Assembly (NCBI GenBank): GCA_964484205.1
Contig: CAZAEZ010000015.1
Coordinates: 1-64,000, forward strand
Length of the DNA stretch: 64,000 nucleotides
Source of the DNA: M3007 sp964484205
GTDB taxonomy: Bacteria > Bacteroidota > Bacteroidia > Chitinophagales > Saprospiraceae
Direction: 5' to 3'
Every line of letters begins with the position of its first letter. Within the stretch, counting starts at the first letter, position 1. Under the pieces are notes generated by a model. The model had not been told where the DNA came from. It made no database searches and worked only from the letters and a program-made list of their open reading frames with translations. Below, in pieces: positions 44,496 through 53,023 of this stretch. The position numbers and the translations under genes are program-made.

Positions 44496-44673
44496 ATCGC
44501 CACCAACTTAAAGAACCCTAAGGGGGTATAAACTTTTCAAATTGAACTTTTCAAATTAGACTTTTGACTTAAAAAGGAAAATTCAGGCTTATGGAAGGTT
44601 CCTTTCAAGTCAAAAGTCTAATTTGAAAAGTCAAAAGTGTACACCCCCTTAGGTTTCTGAAGTTGGTGGCGAT
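44496..44673 (+). repeat. Palindromic repeat E2, right of the TMTC-like gene
   Basis: The outer ends atcgccaccaactt (44496-44509) and aagttggtggcgat (44660-44673) are perfect inverses. The inner arms carry aagggggtat and the ttttcaaatt/ttttgactta units found in E1. It begins 4 bp after the stop codon of the TMTC-like gene. Confidence 0.85.
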
Positions 44674-45053
44674 ACCCCCGGCGTTTAGCGGCCAACCTGC
44701 TCTTTCAAAAAAATCTTCCAATTTTTGAACGTTTCCGCCTTTTCCTGCACCATTTATTTTACCCAAGTTGTGACCAAGCACGGCGGAGCACGGTTCCCGC
44801 AGATTTGCGCCGCGGAGGCATGGAGGACAGGGAGAAAACCTACTCGTCCTACGACTTCAAGTCGTAGGACGAGTATTCGCATGACATAGTAAACAGGCCA
44901 ATCTATGCGAGCACTCCATGAACAAAAAGCGCAGTTTCGGCCTTTAACTTGGTAGTTTCTTTTCCATAACGAGGGTATTTTTTGTCAATTCCTTTGCTGA
45001 AAGGCTCAAATACGAGTCTTCTCGGTAGTCCCTCGCATTAAATTAAAATTCCA
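44674..45053. other. Leader region before the sucrose-type locus, with a 15-bp hairpin
   Basis: The only clear structure is at 44841-44875: tactcgtcctacgac and gtcgtaggacgagta pair perfectly around ttcaa. The taggacgagt unit also occurs at 359-368 and near 16898. The stem-loop core (gac-ttcaa-gtc) resembles the gtgac-ttcga-gtcac hairpins. No gene is visible and I see no convincing promoter box. Confidence 0.55.
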
Positions 45054-47141
45054 TTGACGACAACACCCATTCAATTTTTTTGCACCGACCTGGACGGCAC
45101 CCTGCTGGGCGATGAAAAAGGGGCCCGGCTGTTCAAATCAGCCTGGGAAAATCTCAAGCCCGGTCAACGCCCCTTCCTGGCCTATAACACCGGCCGCCTG
45201 CTCAACGATGTGCAGCAACTGCTTGGGCAGGGCTTGATCCCGCAGCCCGATTTTATCATTGACGGCGTTGGCACCAATATTTTCAACGCGCGCGAAGGAC
45301 AAGTGCTCAAGGAATTTCGCGAAATTCTCGACGAAGACTGGGACCTGCAACGCGTGGAGTCGGTGTTGCACGGCCTGGATTTTCCCCTTGAAAAACAACC
45401 CGGACATTACCAGCACGAATACAAATCCAGCTGGTACCTCAATGATGCGCCGGAAAGTCATATCGAACAGATCCGGACGGCCCTGGAAAATGCGGACGTT
45501 GCCGTGCACGTCGTGTACTCCAGTTTCCGGCACCTCGATATTTTGCCGAAGGCAGCCAACAAAGGCAACGCCCTGCTCTGGCTCCTCCGCCACCTCAGTA
45601 TCCCGACCACCGAAACGCTGGTGGCCGGCGACTCCGGCAATGATAGCGCCATGTTTGCCATCCGGGGCGTGCGCGGCATCGTGGTGGGCAATGCGCAGCC
45701 CGAACTGCTCGAACGCACGCAAAACGGGGCGGTGTTTCGGGCCGCATCGCACGAAGTGTGCGCGTTTGGTGTGTTGCGGGGGTTACAGCATTTCGGCATC
45801 CCGGTCGACGGGGACCACACGGATGAAGAATCTGCGGATGCGCCCTCGATTTACCAGGCCTTGTCGGCTTCCGGGACGGAAGTGACCGGCGACCTGACCG
45901 CCGAACAGCTTAGCCTGATCCGCCAGGGCTACCACCAGGCGATCGAGGCGCTCAAAAAAAATATTACGCCCCTGGGCTTTGTTGCCTGCTCGCCGGCCGA
46001 CAACAGCGCTGACGGTACCGACGAAAACTACCTCAGCGTATGGGCCCGCGACGGCGCGCTGACCCTCATCGGTTCGCTGGCCCTGCACACGCAAGACGAT
46101 GCGATCCACCAGTGCCAGCGGCAAACGCTCGAAACCCTGCTCCGGCATATTTCGCCTAACGGCCAGTTGCCTGCCAATGTGCGCATTGAGGGCGAGCGAC
46201 CCGATTATTCGGGCGTTGGCGGCATCGCCTCGATCGACAGCGGTTTGTGGGTCATCATTGCTTTTCACGCCTATGTGTCGCAAACGCGCGATCTGGATTT
46301 TTTGCGCAAGCATATCCACGCGCTGGAACAAGCCATGCGCTGGCTCGGCGCCCACGACAGCAACAACGACGCCTTGCTGGAAATCCCGGAAGCGGGCGAC
46401 TGGACCGATCTGTTTGGCCGCAGCTACAATGTGCTGTACGACGAGGTGCTGTGGTACCAGTGCAATATTTGTTTCGGGCGCCTGTTGCAAATGCTGGGCA
46501 ACGAACAACAGGCCGGCGATTACTTGCGCTGGGCCCGCGTGATCAAACGGGAGATCATCACCAATTTCTGGCCGACCACCCGGCAGGAGATGTACAAAAA
46601 CGTGTCGTTTGCCGAACAGCAATATTCCATCGGCGACGCCCGCTATCTGATCGCACAACTGACGCCCTTCGATTTCAGCTGGCGCTGCGACGTGCTCGGC
46701 AACCTGCTTGCCTTCCTGTACGACGTGACCGATGCCCGCCAGGCCAACCAAACATTCCGGTTTCTGTGGGGCGTTGGTGTTAATGACCCACACCCGGTGG
46801 CAAACATTTACCCGGTGGTGAATATGGGCGACAAAGATTGGCGGCCCTATTACACCGTCAACCTGCTCAACCTGCCCCACCACTACCACAATGGCGGTAT
46901 CTGGCCTTTTGTGGGCGGCCATTGGGTGCGTTTTATTAGTAAACTCGGCCTGCGCGGACTGGCCTTGCAGGAGCTCCACCGCCTCGCCGAATTGAACCGC
47001 CTTGGCGTGCAGCAGGAGTGGGAATTCAACGAATGGGCGCATGGCCAAACCGGCCGGCCCATGGGCAAGGCCTACCAGGCCTGGTCGGCCTCGGAGTATA
47101 TCCGGGCCTGCCATACGCTGAATGTGGTGGCGGGCCACTGA
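45054..47141 (+). CDS. Sucrose-phosphate phosphatase-like HAD domain fused to a GH100/debranching-like domain
   Basis: The start is TTG 45054; an in-frame stop 15 bp upstream and the lack of an ATG leave no better choice. The 695-residue protein begins with a HAD phosphatase of the sucrose-6F-phosphate phosphatase type (about 1-250; nucleophile in CTDLDGTLLG, and the SPP signature TLVAGDSGNDSAMF). The second part (about 285-690) is an (alpha/alpha)6-barrel glycosidase. GVGGIASIDSGLWVIIAFHAY matches the AIGRVAPVDSGLWWI region of neutral/alkaline invertases (GH100). EAGDWTDLFGRSYNVLYDEVLWY also recalls glycogen debranching enzymes. It thus pairs a sugar-phosphate phosphatase with a hydrolase that could cut the same sugar. 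The glycosyltransferase gene follows after two hairpins. Confidence 0.8.
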   Translation: MTTTPIQFFCTDLDGTLLGDEKGARLFKSAWENLKPGQRPFLAYNTGRLLNDVQQLLGQGLIPQPDFIIDGVGTNIFNAREGQVLKEFREILDEDWDLQRVESVLHGLDFPLEKQPGHYQHEYKSSWYLNDAPESHIEQIRTALENADVAVHVVYSSFRHLDILPKAANKGNALLWLLRHLSIPTTETLVAGDSGNDSAMFAIRGVRGIVVGNAQPELLERTQNGAVFRAASHEVCAFGVLRGLQHFGIPVDGDHTDEESADAPSIYQALSASGTEVTGDLTAEQLSLIRQGYHQAIEALKKNITPLGFVACSPADNSADGTDENYLSVWARDGALTLIGSLALHTQDDAIHQCQRQTLETLLRHISPNGQLPANVRIEGERPDYSGVGGIASIDSGLWVIIAFHAYVSQTRDLDFLRKHIHALEQAMRWLGAHDSNNDALLEIPEAGDWTDLFGRSYNVLYDEVLWYQCNICFGRLLQMLGNEQQAGDYLRWARVIKREIITNFWPTTRQEMYKNVSFAEQQYSIGDARYLIAQLTPFDFSWRCDVLGNLLAFLYDVTDARQANQTFRFLWGVGVNDPHPVANIYPVVNMGDKDWRPYYTVNLLNLPHHYHNGGIWPFVGGHWVRFISKLGLRGLALQELHRLAELNRLGVQQEWEFNEWAHGQTGRPMGKAYQAWSASEYIRACHTLNVVAGH

Positions 47142-47184
47142 AAAAGGCAAAACGAGATATTTACCCTGCTTAAGGCACGCATAT

Positions 47185-47250
47185 TGTCGGCGTGACTTCG
47201 AATCACGCCGACACGCATATTGTCGGCGTGACTTCGAGTCACGCCGACAA
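47185..47250. terminator. Two tandem hairpins of the gtgac-ttcga-gtcac family
   Basis: The first (47185-47213) has arms tgtcggcgtga and tcacgccgaca. The second (47220-47250) has 13-bp perfect arms ttgtcggcgtgac and gtcacgccgacaa around ttcga. The two are a direct duplication with the spacer cgcatat. They separate the two genes of the sucrose-type locus and could lower expression of the second gene. Confidence 0.6.
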
Positions 47251-47278
47251 TAGATTACATCCATAAAAAACACAACCT

Positions 47279-48568
47279 ATGCCATACACCGATTCTACCA
47301 ACAGCATCCTGATGATCTCCCTGCACGGCTATGTGAGCGCGGAGCCCGAACTGGGCAAGCCCGACACCGGCGGCCAGGTCGTGTATGTGCTCGAACTTGC
47401 CAGGCGCTTCAGCCGCCTGGGTCTGCATGTCGATGTAGTGACCCGGCGTTTCGAAGGCCAGCCGGAGTTTGATATTGTAAATGAAAACCTGCGCGTGTGG
47501 CGCATTCCGTTTGGCGGCGCCGACTTCGTGCGCAAGGAAGACATGCACGATCATATTTCCGATTTCGTGACCAACCTGCTTTCGGCCATCCGGCTCCGGC
47601 GCCACCAGTACGATATCGTGTACTCCCACTACTGGGATGCCGGCTGGGCCGGCCAAAAAATTGCCGAAGGCCTGGAAATTGCCCATGTGCATACCCCGCA
47701 CTCGCTGGGCTGGTGGAAAGAGCAAAATATGGGCGCCGATATGGATGCAGTCGATATGGAGCGCAAATACCGCTTCAAAGAGCGCATCCGGAAGGAGTTC
47801 CTGGTGTACCAGATGTGCGACCACGTGATCGCCACCACCGAACCGCAGGCCGAGCTGTTGTTCAAGCACTACGACCTGCTCGAACGCCGCCTCACGGTGG
47901 TGCCGCCCGGCATGGATGAAAACCAGTTTTCACCGGTCCGGCAGGAAGACCTCAAAAAGTTGCAGGAGCGGTACGACATTCAACCCCACGACGTGCTCAC
48001 CCTGGGGCGCATGGCCCACAACAAAGGCTACGATCTGCTGCTGAAAGCCTTGCCTACCCTGTTTGACCTGGTGCCCGATGCCCGTCTGGTGGCTGCTATT
48101 GGTGGTGAGGGCTCTGAACGCGATAAAAAAGGTATTGCCAAACTCCGAAAACAGGCTGAAGCCTTGGGTATCCTAGATAAAATCAAATGGGTGAACTACG
48201 TGCCCGACGAAGACCTCAGCAACTACTACCGGACGGCCGCAGTGTTTGTCATGCCCTCGCGCTACGAACCCTTCGGCATGGTGGCTATCGAGGCGATGGC
48301 CTGCGGGACGCCCACTGTAATCACCGTGCACGGCGGCCTGATCGACCTCATCGGTTTCGGCCAGCACGCCTTGTACGCCGACCCCAACCGCCCGGCCGAG
48401 CTGGGTACCTTGATGGCCATGCCCATGCTTTACCCCGGACTTGCGCATCAGCTTTCTGTCGAAGGCGCCCGCTTTGCCCGCCGTAATTTCGGCTGGACCG
48501 GCATTGCCAAAAAACAACTCGCCATTTTTAATGCGGTGAAGCAGCGGCGGAAGGAGGATTTGGTGTGA
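47279..48568 (+). CDS. GT4 glycosyltransferase of the sucrose-phosphate synthase type
   Basis: The 429-residue protein is a GT-B glycosyltransferase of family 4. It has the sucrose-synthase-type donor/acceptor motif DTGGQVVYVLELARRFSR at the N-terminus, HYWDAGWAG and TPHSLGWWKEQ, the PGMDENQF segment, and the C-terminal nucleotide-sugar site RYEPFGMVAIEAMACGTPTV with the E-x7-E pair. These fit sucrose-phosphate synthase, which joins UDP/ADP-glucose and fructose-6-phosphate; mannosylfructose-phosphate synthase is a close alternative. The upstream gene encodes the matching phosphatase. The two together can make sucrose or a similar compatible solute. Confidence 0.8.
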   Translation: MPYTDSTNSILMISLHGYVSAEPELGKPDTGGQVVYVLELARRFSRLGLHVDVVTRRFEGQPEFDIVNENLRVWRIPFGGADFVRKEDMHDHISDFVTNLLSAIRLRRHQYDIVYSHYWDAGWAGQKIAEGLEIAHVHTPHSLGWWKEQNMGADMDAVDMERKYRFKERIRKEFLVYQMCDHVIATTEPQAELLFKHYDLLERRLTVVPPGMDENQFSPVRQEDLKKLQERYDIQPHDVLTLGRMAHNKGYDLLLKALPTLFDLVPDARLVAAIGGEGSERDKKGIAKLRKQAEALGILDKIKWVNYVPDEDLSNYYRTAAVFVMPSRYEPFGMVAIEAMACGTPTVITVHGGLIDLIGFGQHALYADPNRPAELGTLMAMPMLYPGLAHQLSVEGARFARRNFGWTGIAKKQLAIFNAVKQRRKEDLV

Positions 48569-48603
48569 GGGTAATTCCAGTATTGTTTGGAACGCTAAAA
48601 TGT

Positions 48604-49161
48604 TTAGTCCGTAGTACCCCGGGCGATAAAAAACGGCTGTATTTGAAGCGTCCGCAGGGGTGTTTTCAATTTATAAAATGATGCGCTTTTCAATGCTTTT
48701 AACTTGTCAAACAAGTTTTTTTTCAGGGCATCGGGATTGACTGGCTTGGTAAAATCCACTTCGGTGTTGCCGTAATTGCCAGACACCAATATACCATATT
48801 GGAGCGCCTTGAGTTCAGGTAGCCGGGCCGCCGCCCGGGTGCTGACAGAAGCCCACTTTTCCCATATCAATTTGTTTGCGGCTGCTTCGTCCAGGGTTTG
48901 CTGGTGCGTATCATTTTCTCTTGCCTGAAAGAAACACATGCCCCGAACTACCAATATGGTAATGCCCTGGTGGTGGCGCTCCACAAAATTGTATAAACCG
49001 TTTAACGCCATGGTTGAAAACGTATCCCGCGGCGTCACGGCCTCAAACGCCATAATGGTATGCAACTGCATTATCGTGATCCGCATGGTGTCTTGCGCAG
49101 GAAGCGCCCGGGCAATGAAAAGCGCCAGAAGAATGGGCAGGATATTTTTTGTGGTTTGCAT
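48604..49161 (-). CDS. Uncharacterised secreted protein
   Basis: The 185-residue protein has a signal peptide (MQTTKNILPILLALFIARALPAQ). The mature part is mixed alpha/beta, with GITILVVRGMCFFQARENDTHQ in the middle and YGILVSGNYGNTEVDFT near the C-terminus. This could be a TPM-like or ligand-binding fold but I do not recognise a family. It converges with the glycosyltransferase gene (35 bp between stops). A TATATTTG box lies about 50 bases before the start. Confidence 0.6.
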   Translation of the reverse strand: MQTTKNILPILLALFIARALPAQDTMRITIMQLHTIMAFEAVTPRDTFSTMALNGLYNFVERHHQGITILVVRGMCFFQARENDTHQQTLDEAAANKLIWEKWASVSTRAAARLPELKALQYGILVSGNYGNTEVDFTKPVNPDALKKNLFDKLKALKSASFYKLKTPLRTLQIQPFFIARGTTD

Positions 49162-49211
49162 TTTTTAGAATTTATGGTGGTTTAAATAACGGGCCAGGCG
49201 TGTGCGCAAAA

Positions 49212-49219
49212 CAAATATA
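49212..49219 (-). promoter_or_regulatory. TAnnTTTG box upstream of the small secreted protein
   Basis: TATATTTG on the minus strand (49219-49212), with a start expected near 49205. No clear upstream TTTG box. Confidence 0.35.
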
Positions 49220-49279
49220 GTTTACATACCGGAATACACCAGGCTCGATGCGCGGGTGCAGGGCAAATAACTAATCGCC

Positions 49280-49369
49280 CATACTACTGGACATTTTGTT
49301 TTTCGGACGCGCTCAGACCTTCCAGGTTTCGCAAACCTGGAAGGTCTAACGGAAATGTCCAGTAGTATG
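49280..49369. mobile_element. 90-bp miniature inverted-repeat element with 9-bp target duplication
   Basis: Terminal inverted repeats catactactggacattt (49280-49296) and aaatgtccagtagtatg (49353-49369) are perfect over 17 bp. The 9-bp direct repeats ctaatcgcc flank them at 49271-49279 and 49370-49378. An internal 15-bp perfect hairpin lies at 49315-49347 (agaccttccaggttt / aaacctggaaggtct). There is no open frame inside, so it would need a transposase supplied from elsewhere. It sits between the small secreted protein gene and the DUF2905 gene. Confidence 0.8.
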
Positions 49370-49394
49370 CTAATCGCCACTTGCGCAGCCAGTT

Positions 49395-49637
49395 TCACCC
49401 GCCCGGCCACACCCGCCGCACCAGCCACAACACCGCGCTCAAGGCCAGACTCAACAGAATCATCGTGGTAACCGGGAAATAAAACCGGAAATTTTCCCGC
49501 TCAATGCGGATATCGCCCGGCAGCCGCCCCAACCAGCCCAGGCGGCCCTGAAAAGCCCAGGCGAGCAGGCCCAGCACGATGAGCAGCACACCGGCCGCGA
49601 TGAGCAGTTTGGGCAGGGAATTGGTGTTGAAATCCAT
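49395..49637 (-). CDS. DUF2905 small membrane protein
   Basis: The 80-residue protein has two membrane helices (about 9-29 and 54-73) joined by GRLGWLGRLPGDIRIERENFRFYFPV, the PGDI-type signature of DUF2905. Members are widespread and have no known function. The start is ATG 49637. Repeat copy D begins a few bases upstream. Confidence 0.85.
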   Translation of the reverse strand: MDFNTNSLPKLLIAAGVLLIVLGLLAWAFQGRLGWLGRLPGDIRIERENFRFYFPVTTMILLSLALSAVLWLVRRVWPGG

Positions 49638-49645
49638 ACGGGAAC

Positions 49646-49921
49646 TAATTTAACGTGAGTTTTGGATAAGTTTGATCATTAAATTAACGATTACGTGATT
49701 TAACATGCTATCAATCAGATGTCTCCCTCCGGTCGACATGACAACATACGTTCTGCAAACTTCTCTATCAGGTTTTTCGCTACGCTCAAAACTTGCACAC
49801 CGCCTGGGGAAGTTTTGAGCGTAGCGAAAAACCTGATAGACCACCTTAAATATCAACGACTTGTCATGTCGACCGGAGGGAGACATCTGCTGAAACTTTA
49901 TCCAAAACGCACGTTAATTTA
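49646..49921. repeat. Palindromic repeat, copy D
   Basis: The core arms 49716-49744 and 49861-49889 are a perfect 29-bp inverted pair. The inner arms 49766-49794 and 49810-49838 are also perfect over 29 bp. The outer ends (taatttaacgtgagttttgg... against ...ccaaaacgcacgttaattta) pair at about 26 of 30 positions and resemble the ends of copy C. It fills most of the gap between the DUF2905 gene and the TonB receptor. The remaining bases 49922-50138 hold no gene I can support. Confidence 0.85.
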
Positions 49922-50138
49922 TCTGTTTAATGCGCCAACAGATTTTACGCGCCTTTGGGTTTTCAACGGAACAGTTGATAAGCAGGCAAAATACCAACCC
50001 ATGGGCTATTTCGTCGGCCTAAATCCAGGTTTTGAAGATATTTCCCGCACCCGCACCGGATTTTCCCCGAACTATGCACCCACAAATACGCACCCTCCCC
50101 ACAACACATCGGACGACTACGCACCGCAACACAAGTAC

Positions 50139-52310
50139 ATGAAAACACGCTACCTCCTTGCATTTTTCACCTGTTTCACCTTTTCCCTTTCCGCGCAAAC
50201 CACCCTGATCAAAGGCCGGGTGACCGATGCCTCCAAAAATGCCCTGCCCGGCGCCAATATTCTCCTGCGCGACACGTACGACGGCGCTACTGCCGACGCC
50301 GATGGCGCTTTCGAATTTGAAACGGAAGAAACCGGCCCGCAAACCCTGCAAGTCACCTACCTCGGCTTCGACTCCGTGGTGCAGCAGGTGACCCTCTCCG
50401 GCGGTGTGCTGGAGTTCAACCCCGTCATGCGGGAAGCCTTCAACGAACTGAAAGTGGTAGTGATCTCCGCCGGCGCCTTTGAAGCCAGCGACGAAAAGAA
50501 AGTCACGGTGCTGCGCCCGCTCGACATCGTAACCACCGCGTCCGCAGGCGGCGACATATACGGGGCCATGAAAACCCTGCCCGGCGCCCAGGTATCTACG
50601 GGCGATGTGGAAGGCCTGTTTGTGCGCGGGGGCTCGGGCTCCGAAGCGCCTACCTTTATCGACGGCATGCTGGTGCGCAATCCTTTTTTTGCCAGCTCGC
50701 CCGACTACGCCTCCCGCGGCCGCTTCAACCCCTTCCTGTTCAAAGGCACCGTGTTCAGCACCGGCGGCTATTCCGCGCAATACGGGCAGGGCATGTCGTC
50801 GGCCCTGGTACTCGAATCGGCAGACCTGCCCGATCGCTCGGCCGGAACCGGGGCGTTGTCGAGTGTCGGCATCGGCTTCGGGCAGGTTCAGCTCTCGCGC
50901 GACAAGCGCCGGTCGGTCGGCGGCAGCGTCAACTATTCCAACCTGGCGCCCTATTTCTGGCTGGTGAAAGAAACGCCCGACTTTACGCAGAAACCCGAAT
51001 CGGTCGGTACCGAGGCATTTTTTCGCCAAAAAACCGGCAAAACGGGCTTGCTCAAATTCTACGGCTACTACAACTGGGGCCGCGTGGGCTTCAACACCGA
51101 CGCCCCCGACGGCAGCACCTTCGGCTTTTCGGTGAAAAACCACAACATGTACACCAACCTCAGCTGGTCCGACCTGCTGGGTGACTACTGGAAACTACAA
51201 CTGGGTACTTCTTACTCGCGCGACTGGAACGACATCGGCACTTCGTTCAACACGAGCAACATCTCGCCCGACACGTTTTTCCTGCGCAACAGTTTCGGGC
51301 AGTTCCGGGCAGTGGCCACGCGTTTTTTTGGCCGCCTCACCAGCCTGCGCTTTGGCGGCGAAATTCAGTTTGGACAGGAGGAATTTGAAAACCGCTATTT
51401 CGGCGCCTCCGACTACGACGATCGCTACAGCGCCGGCTTTGTCGAAACCGACCTGTACATGACCACCAAACTGGTAGCCCGCCTGGGCCTCCGTGCCGAG
51501 CACTCCAGCTTGCTGGAGCAGGCGCGGGTGTCGCCGCGGATATCGCTGGCCTACAAACTGGGCGAAGGCGACCAGGTTTCTTTTGCCTGGGGGCATTTTT
51601 ACCAAAAAGGCGACAGCCTCCTGCGCTGGCAAAACCAATACGGACAAATACCCGGCTACCAGCGCGCCGAGCATTTTATCCTCAATTACCAGTACATTTT
51701 CAACGAACGCACCTTCCGCGTGGAAGGTTATTACAAAAAATACCGCGACCTGGTGACGACCCGGAGCGAACTGCGCAACGACGGCACAGGCTATGCCCAG
51801 GGCATTGAATTTTTTTTCCGGGATAAAAAATCCCTGAAAAACATGGACTTCTGGCTGTCCTATTCCTGGCTCGACACCAAACGGCAGTTTCAGTGGTACC
51901 CGGTGGAGGCGCAGCCGGGCTACGCAGCCAACCACGTGTCGACCCTGGTGGTCAAAAAATTTTTTCCAAACATCACCAGCAGCCTCAGCCTGAGTTATAA
52001 CTACGCCACCGGCCGGCCCTATTACAACCCCAACCGCCCGGTGGAGGAATTCCTGTCCGACCGGACCCCCGATTACCACAACCTCAGCCTGAGCGCCAGC
52101 TACCTCACCACCATTCGGGGCGCATTCACGGTGTTTGTGCTGAGCGTGCAAAACGTGCTCCGCCAAAACCAGGTGTTCGATTACCGGTACTCCCCGGATG
52201 GCACCATGCGTACGGAAATTACGCCTGCGGCAAAACAGTTTTTCTTCGTAGGAGCCTTTTTCAGCTGGGGCACCGACCGGCGTCAGGAAGTACTGGATAA
52301 TCAACTGTAG
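50139..52310 (+). CDS. TonB-dependent receptor with carboxypeptidase-like N-terminal domain
   Basis: ATG 50139 begins a signal peptide (MKTRYLLAFFTCFTFSLSAQ); the frame is open far upstream but only through repeat D. The 723-residue protein has a carboxypeptidase-regulatory-like domain (about 21-105; LIKGRVTDASKNALPGANIL), a plug (about 115-230; DVEGLFVRGGSGSEAPTFID) and a 22-strand-type barrel. It lacks the SusD partner gene, so it resembles the single-gene receptors that take up metal complexes or small peptides. The barrel ends near TEITPAAKQFFFVGAFFSWG. The TPR-like gene follows after 43 bp. Confidence 0.9.
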   Translation: MKTRYLLAFFTCFTFSLSAQTTLIKGRVTDASKNALPGANILLRDTYDGATADADGAFEFETEETGPQTLQVTYLGFDSVVQQVTLSGGVLEFNPVMREAFNELKVVVISAGAFEASDEKKVTVLRPLDIVTTASAGGDIYGAMKTLPGAQVSTGDVEGLFVRGGSGSEAPTFIDGMLVRNPFFASSPDYASRGRFNPFLFKGTVFSTGGYSAQYGQGMSSALVLESADLPDRSAGTGALSSVGIGFGQVQLSRDKRRSVGGSVNYSNLAPYFWLVKETPDFTQKPESVGTEAFFRQKTGKTGLLKFYGYYNWGRVGFNTDAPDGSTFGFSVKNHNMYTNLSWSDLLGDYWKLQLGTSYSRDWNDIGTSFNTSNISPDTFFLRNSFGQFRAVATRFFGRLTSLRFGGEIQFGQEEFENRYFGASDYDDRYSAGFVETDLYMTTKLVARLGLRAEHSSLLEQARVSPRISLAYKLGEGDQVSFAWGHFYQKGDSLLRWQNQYGQIPGYQRAEHFILNYQYIFNERTFRVEGYYKKYRDLVTTRSELRNDGTGYAQGIEFFFRDKKSLKNMDFWLSYSWLDTKRQFQWYPVEAQPGYAANHVSTLVVKKFFPNITSSLSLSYNYATGRPYYNPNRPVEEFLSDRTPDYHNLSLSASYLTTIRGAFTVFVLSVQNVLRQNQVFDYRYSPDGTMRTEITPAAKQFFFVGAFFSWGTDRRQEVLDNQL

Positions 52311-52353
52311 GAAAATGCGTTTATTCACCATTTTGATAAAAATCCAACCGACT

Positions 52354-53004
52354 ATGAAAAATACACTTTTTACCCTGCTCTTGCTGGCCCTGGCTGGCAG
52401 CCTTCAGGCCCAGTCGAATCCCAAATACGTTGCGGCCATGGAAAAAGCGCTCGCCGGCATGGACACGTTGAGCACCGGCGACCAATGGCTTGCCAAATCA
52501 AATATGTTTGAGCGCATTGCGCAAAAAGAAACCGGTGAGTGGCTGCCACCCTACTATGTGGCGCTTTGCCAGACGATGATTTTTAACCTGGACCAGGACG
52601 CGTCCAAATACGAGGCGCTTTGTGAAAAAGCCGAGCGCAATATCGCCGTGGCCGATTCGCTCAACCCCGACAACTCCGAAATTTACGTACTGAAAAGTAT
52701 GGCCGCCGGTATGCGCATCCGGATCAATCCCATGGTCAATGGGCAGAAATACGGCCCGCTGGCCGCCATGACGCTGGAAAAAGCAATGGAACTGGATCCG
52801 GAAAACCCGCGGGTGTACATGAACAAGGGCATGAGCCTGTTTTTTACCCCGGCCCAATGGGGTGGCGACCCGGTGAAAGGGAAAGAACTGATGGAACTTG
52901 CTGATGAAAAATTCGCAGCGTTTAAACCTGCTTCGTCCATCCATCCGAGTTGGGGCAAAAGCGCCAACGACTACATTTTAGAAATGGCCCGGAAACAGAA
53001 GTAA
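52354..53004 (+). CDS. Secreted TPR-like protein
   Basis: ATG 52354 begins a signal peptide (MKNTLFTLLLLALAGSLQAQ). The 216-residue mature part is helical with TPR-like units (CEKAERNIAVADSLNPDNSE, LEKAMELDPENPRVYMNKG). It lies 43 bp after the TonB receptor and 19 bp before the FAD dehydrogenase gene, so all three are probably one transcript. It might help the receptor in the periplasm. I cannot name a family with confidence. Confidence 0.65.
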   Translation: MKNTLFTLLLLALAGSLQAQSNPKYVAAMEKALAGMDTLSTGDQWLAKSNMFERIAQKETGEWLPPYYVALCQTMIFNLDQDASKYEALCEKAERNIAVADSLNPDNSEIYVLKSMAAGMRIRINPMVNGQKYGPLAAMTLEKAMELDPENPRVYMNKGMSLFFTPAQWGGDPVKGKELMELADEKFAAFKPASSIHPSWGKSANDYILEMARKQK

Positions 53005-53023
53005 CCCGGCTGCGCACCGAAAA

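Noticed and set aside
47185..47250. Two spaced repeats as the start of a CRISPR array
   Set aside because: Only two units with a 7-base spacer, each a perfect hairpin, and no cas genes; it is a duplicated hairpin.
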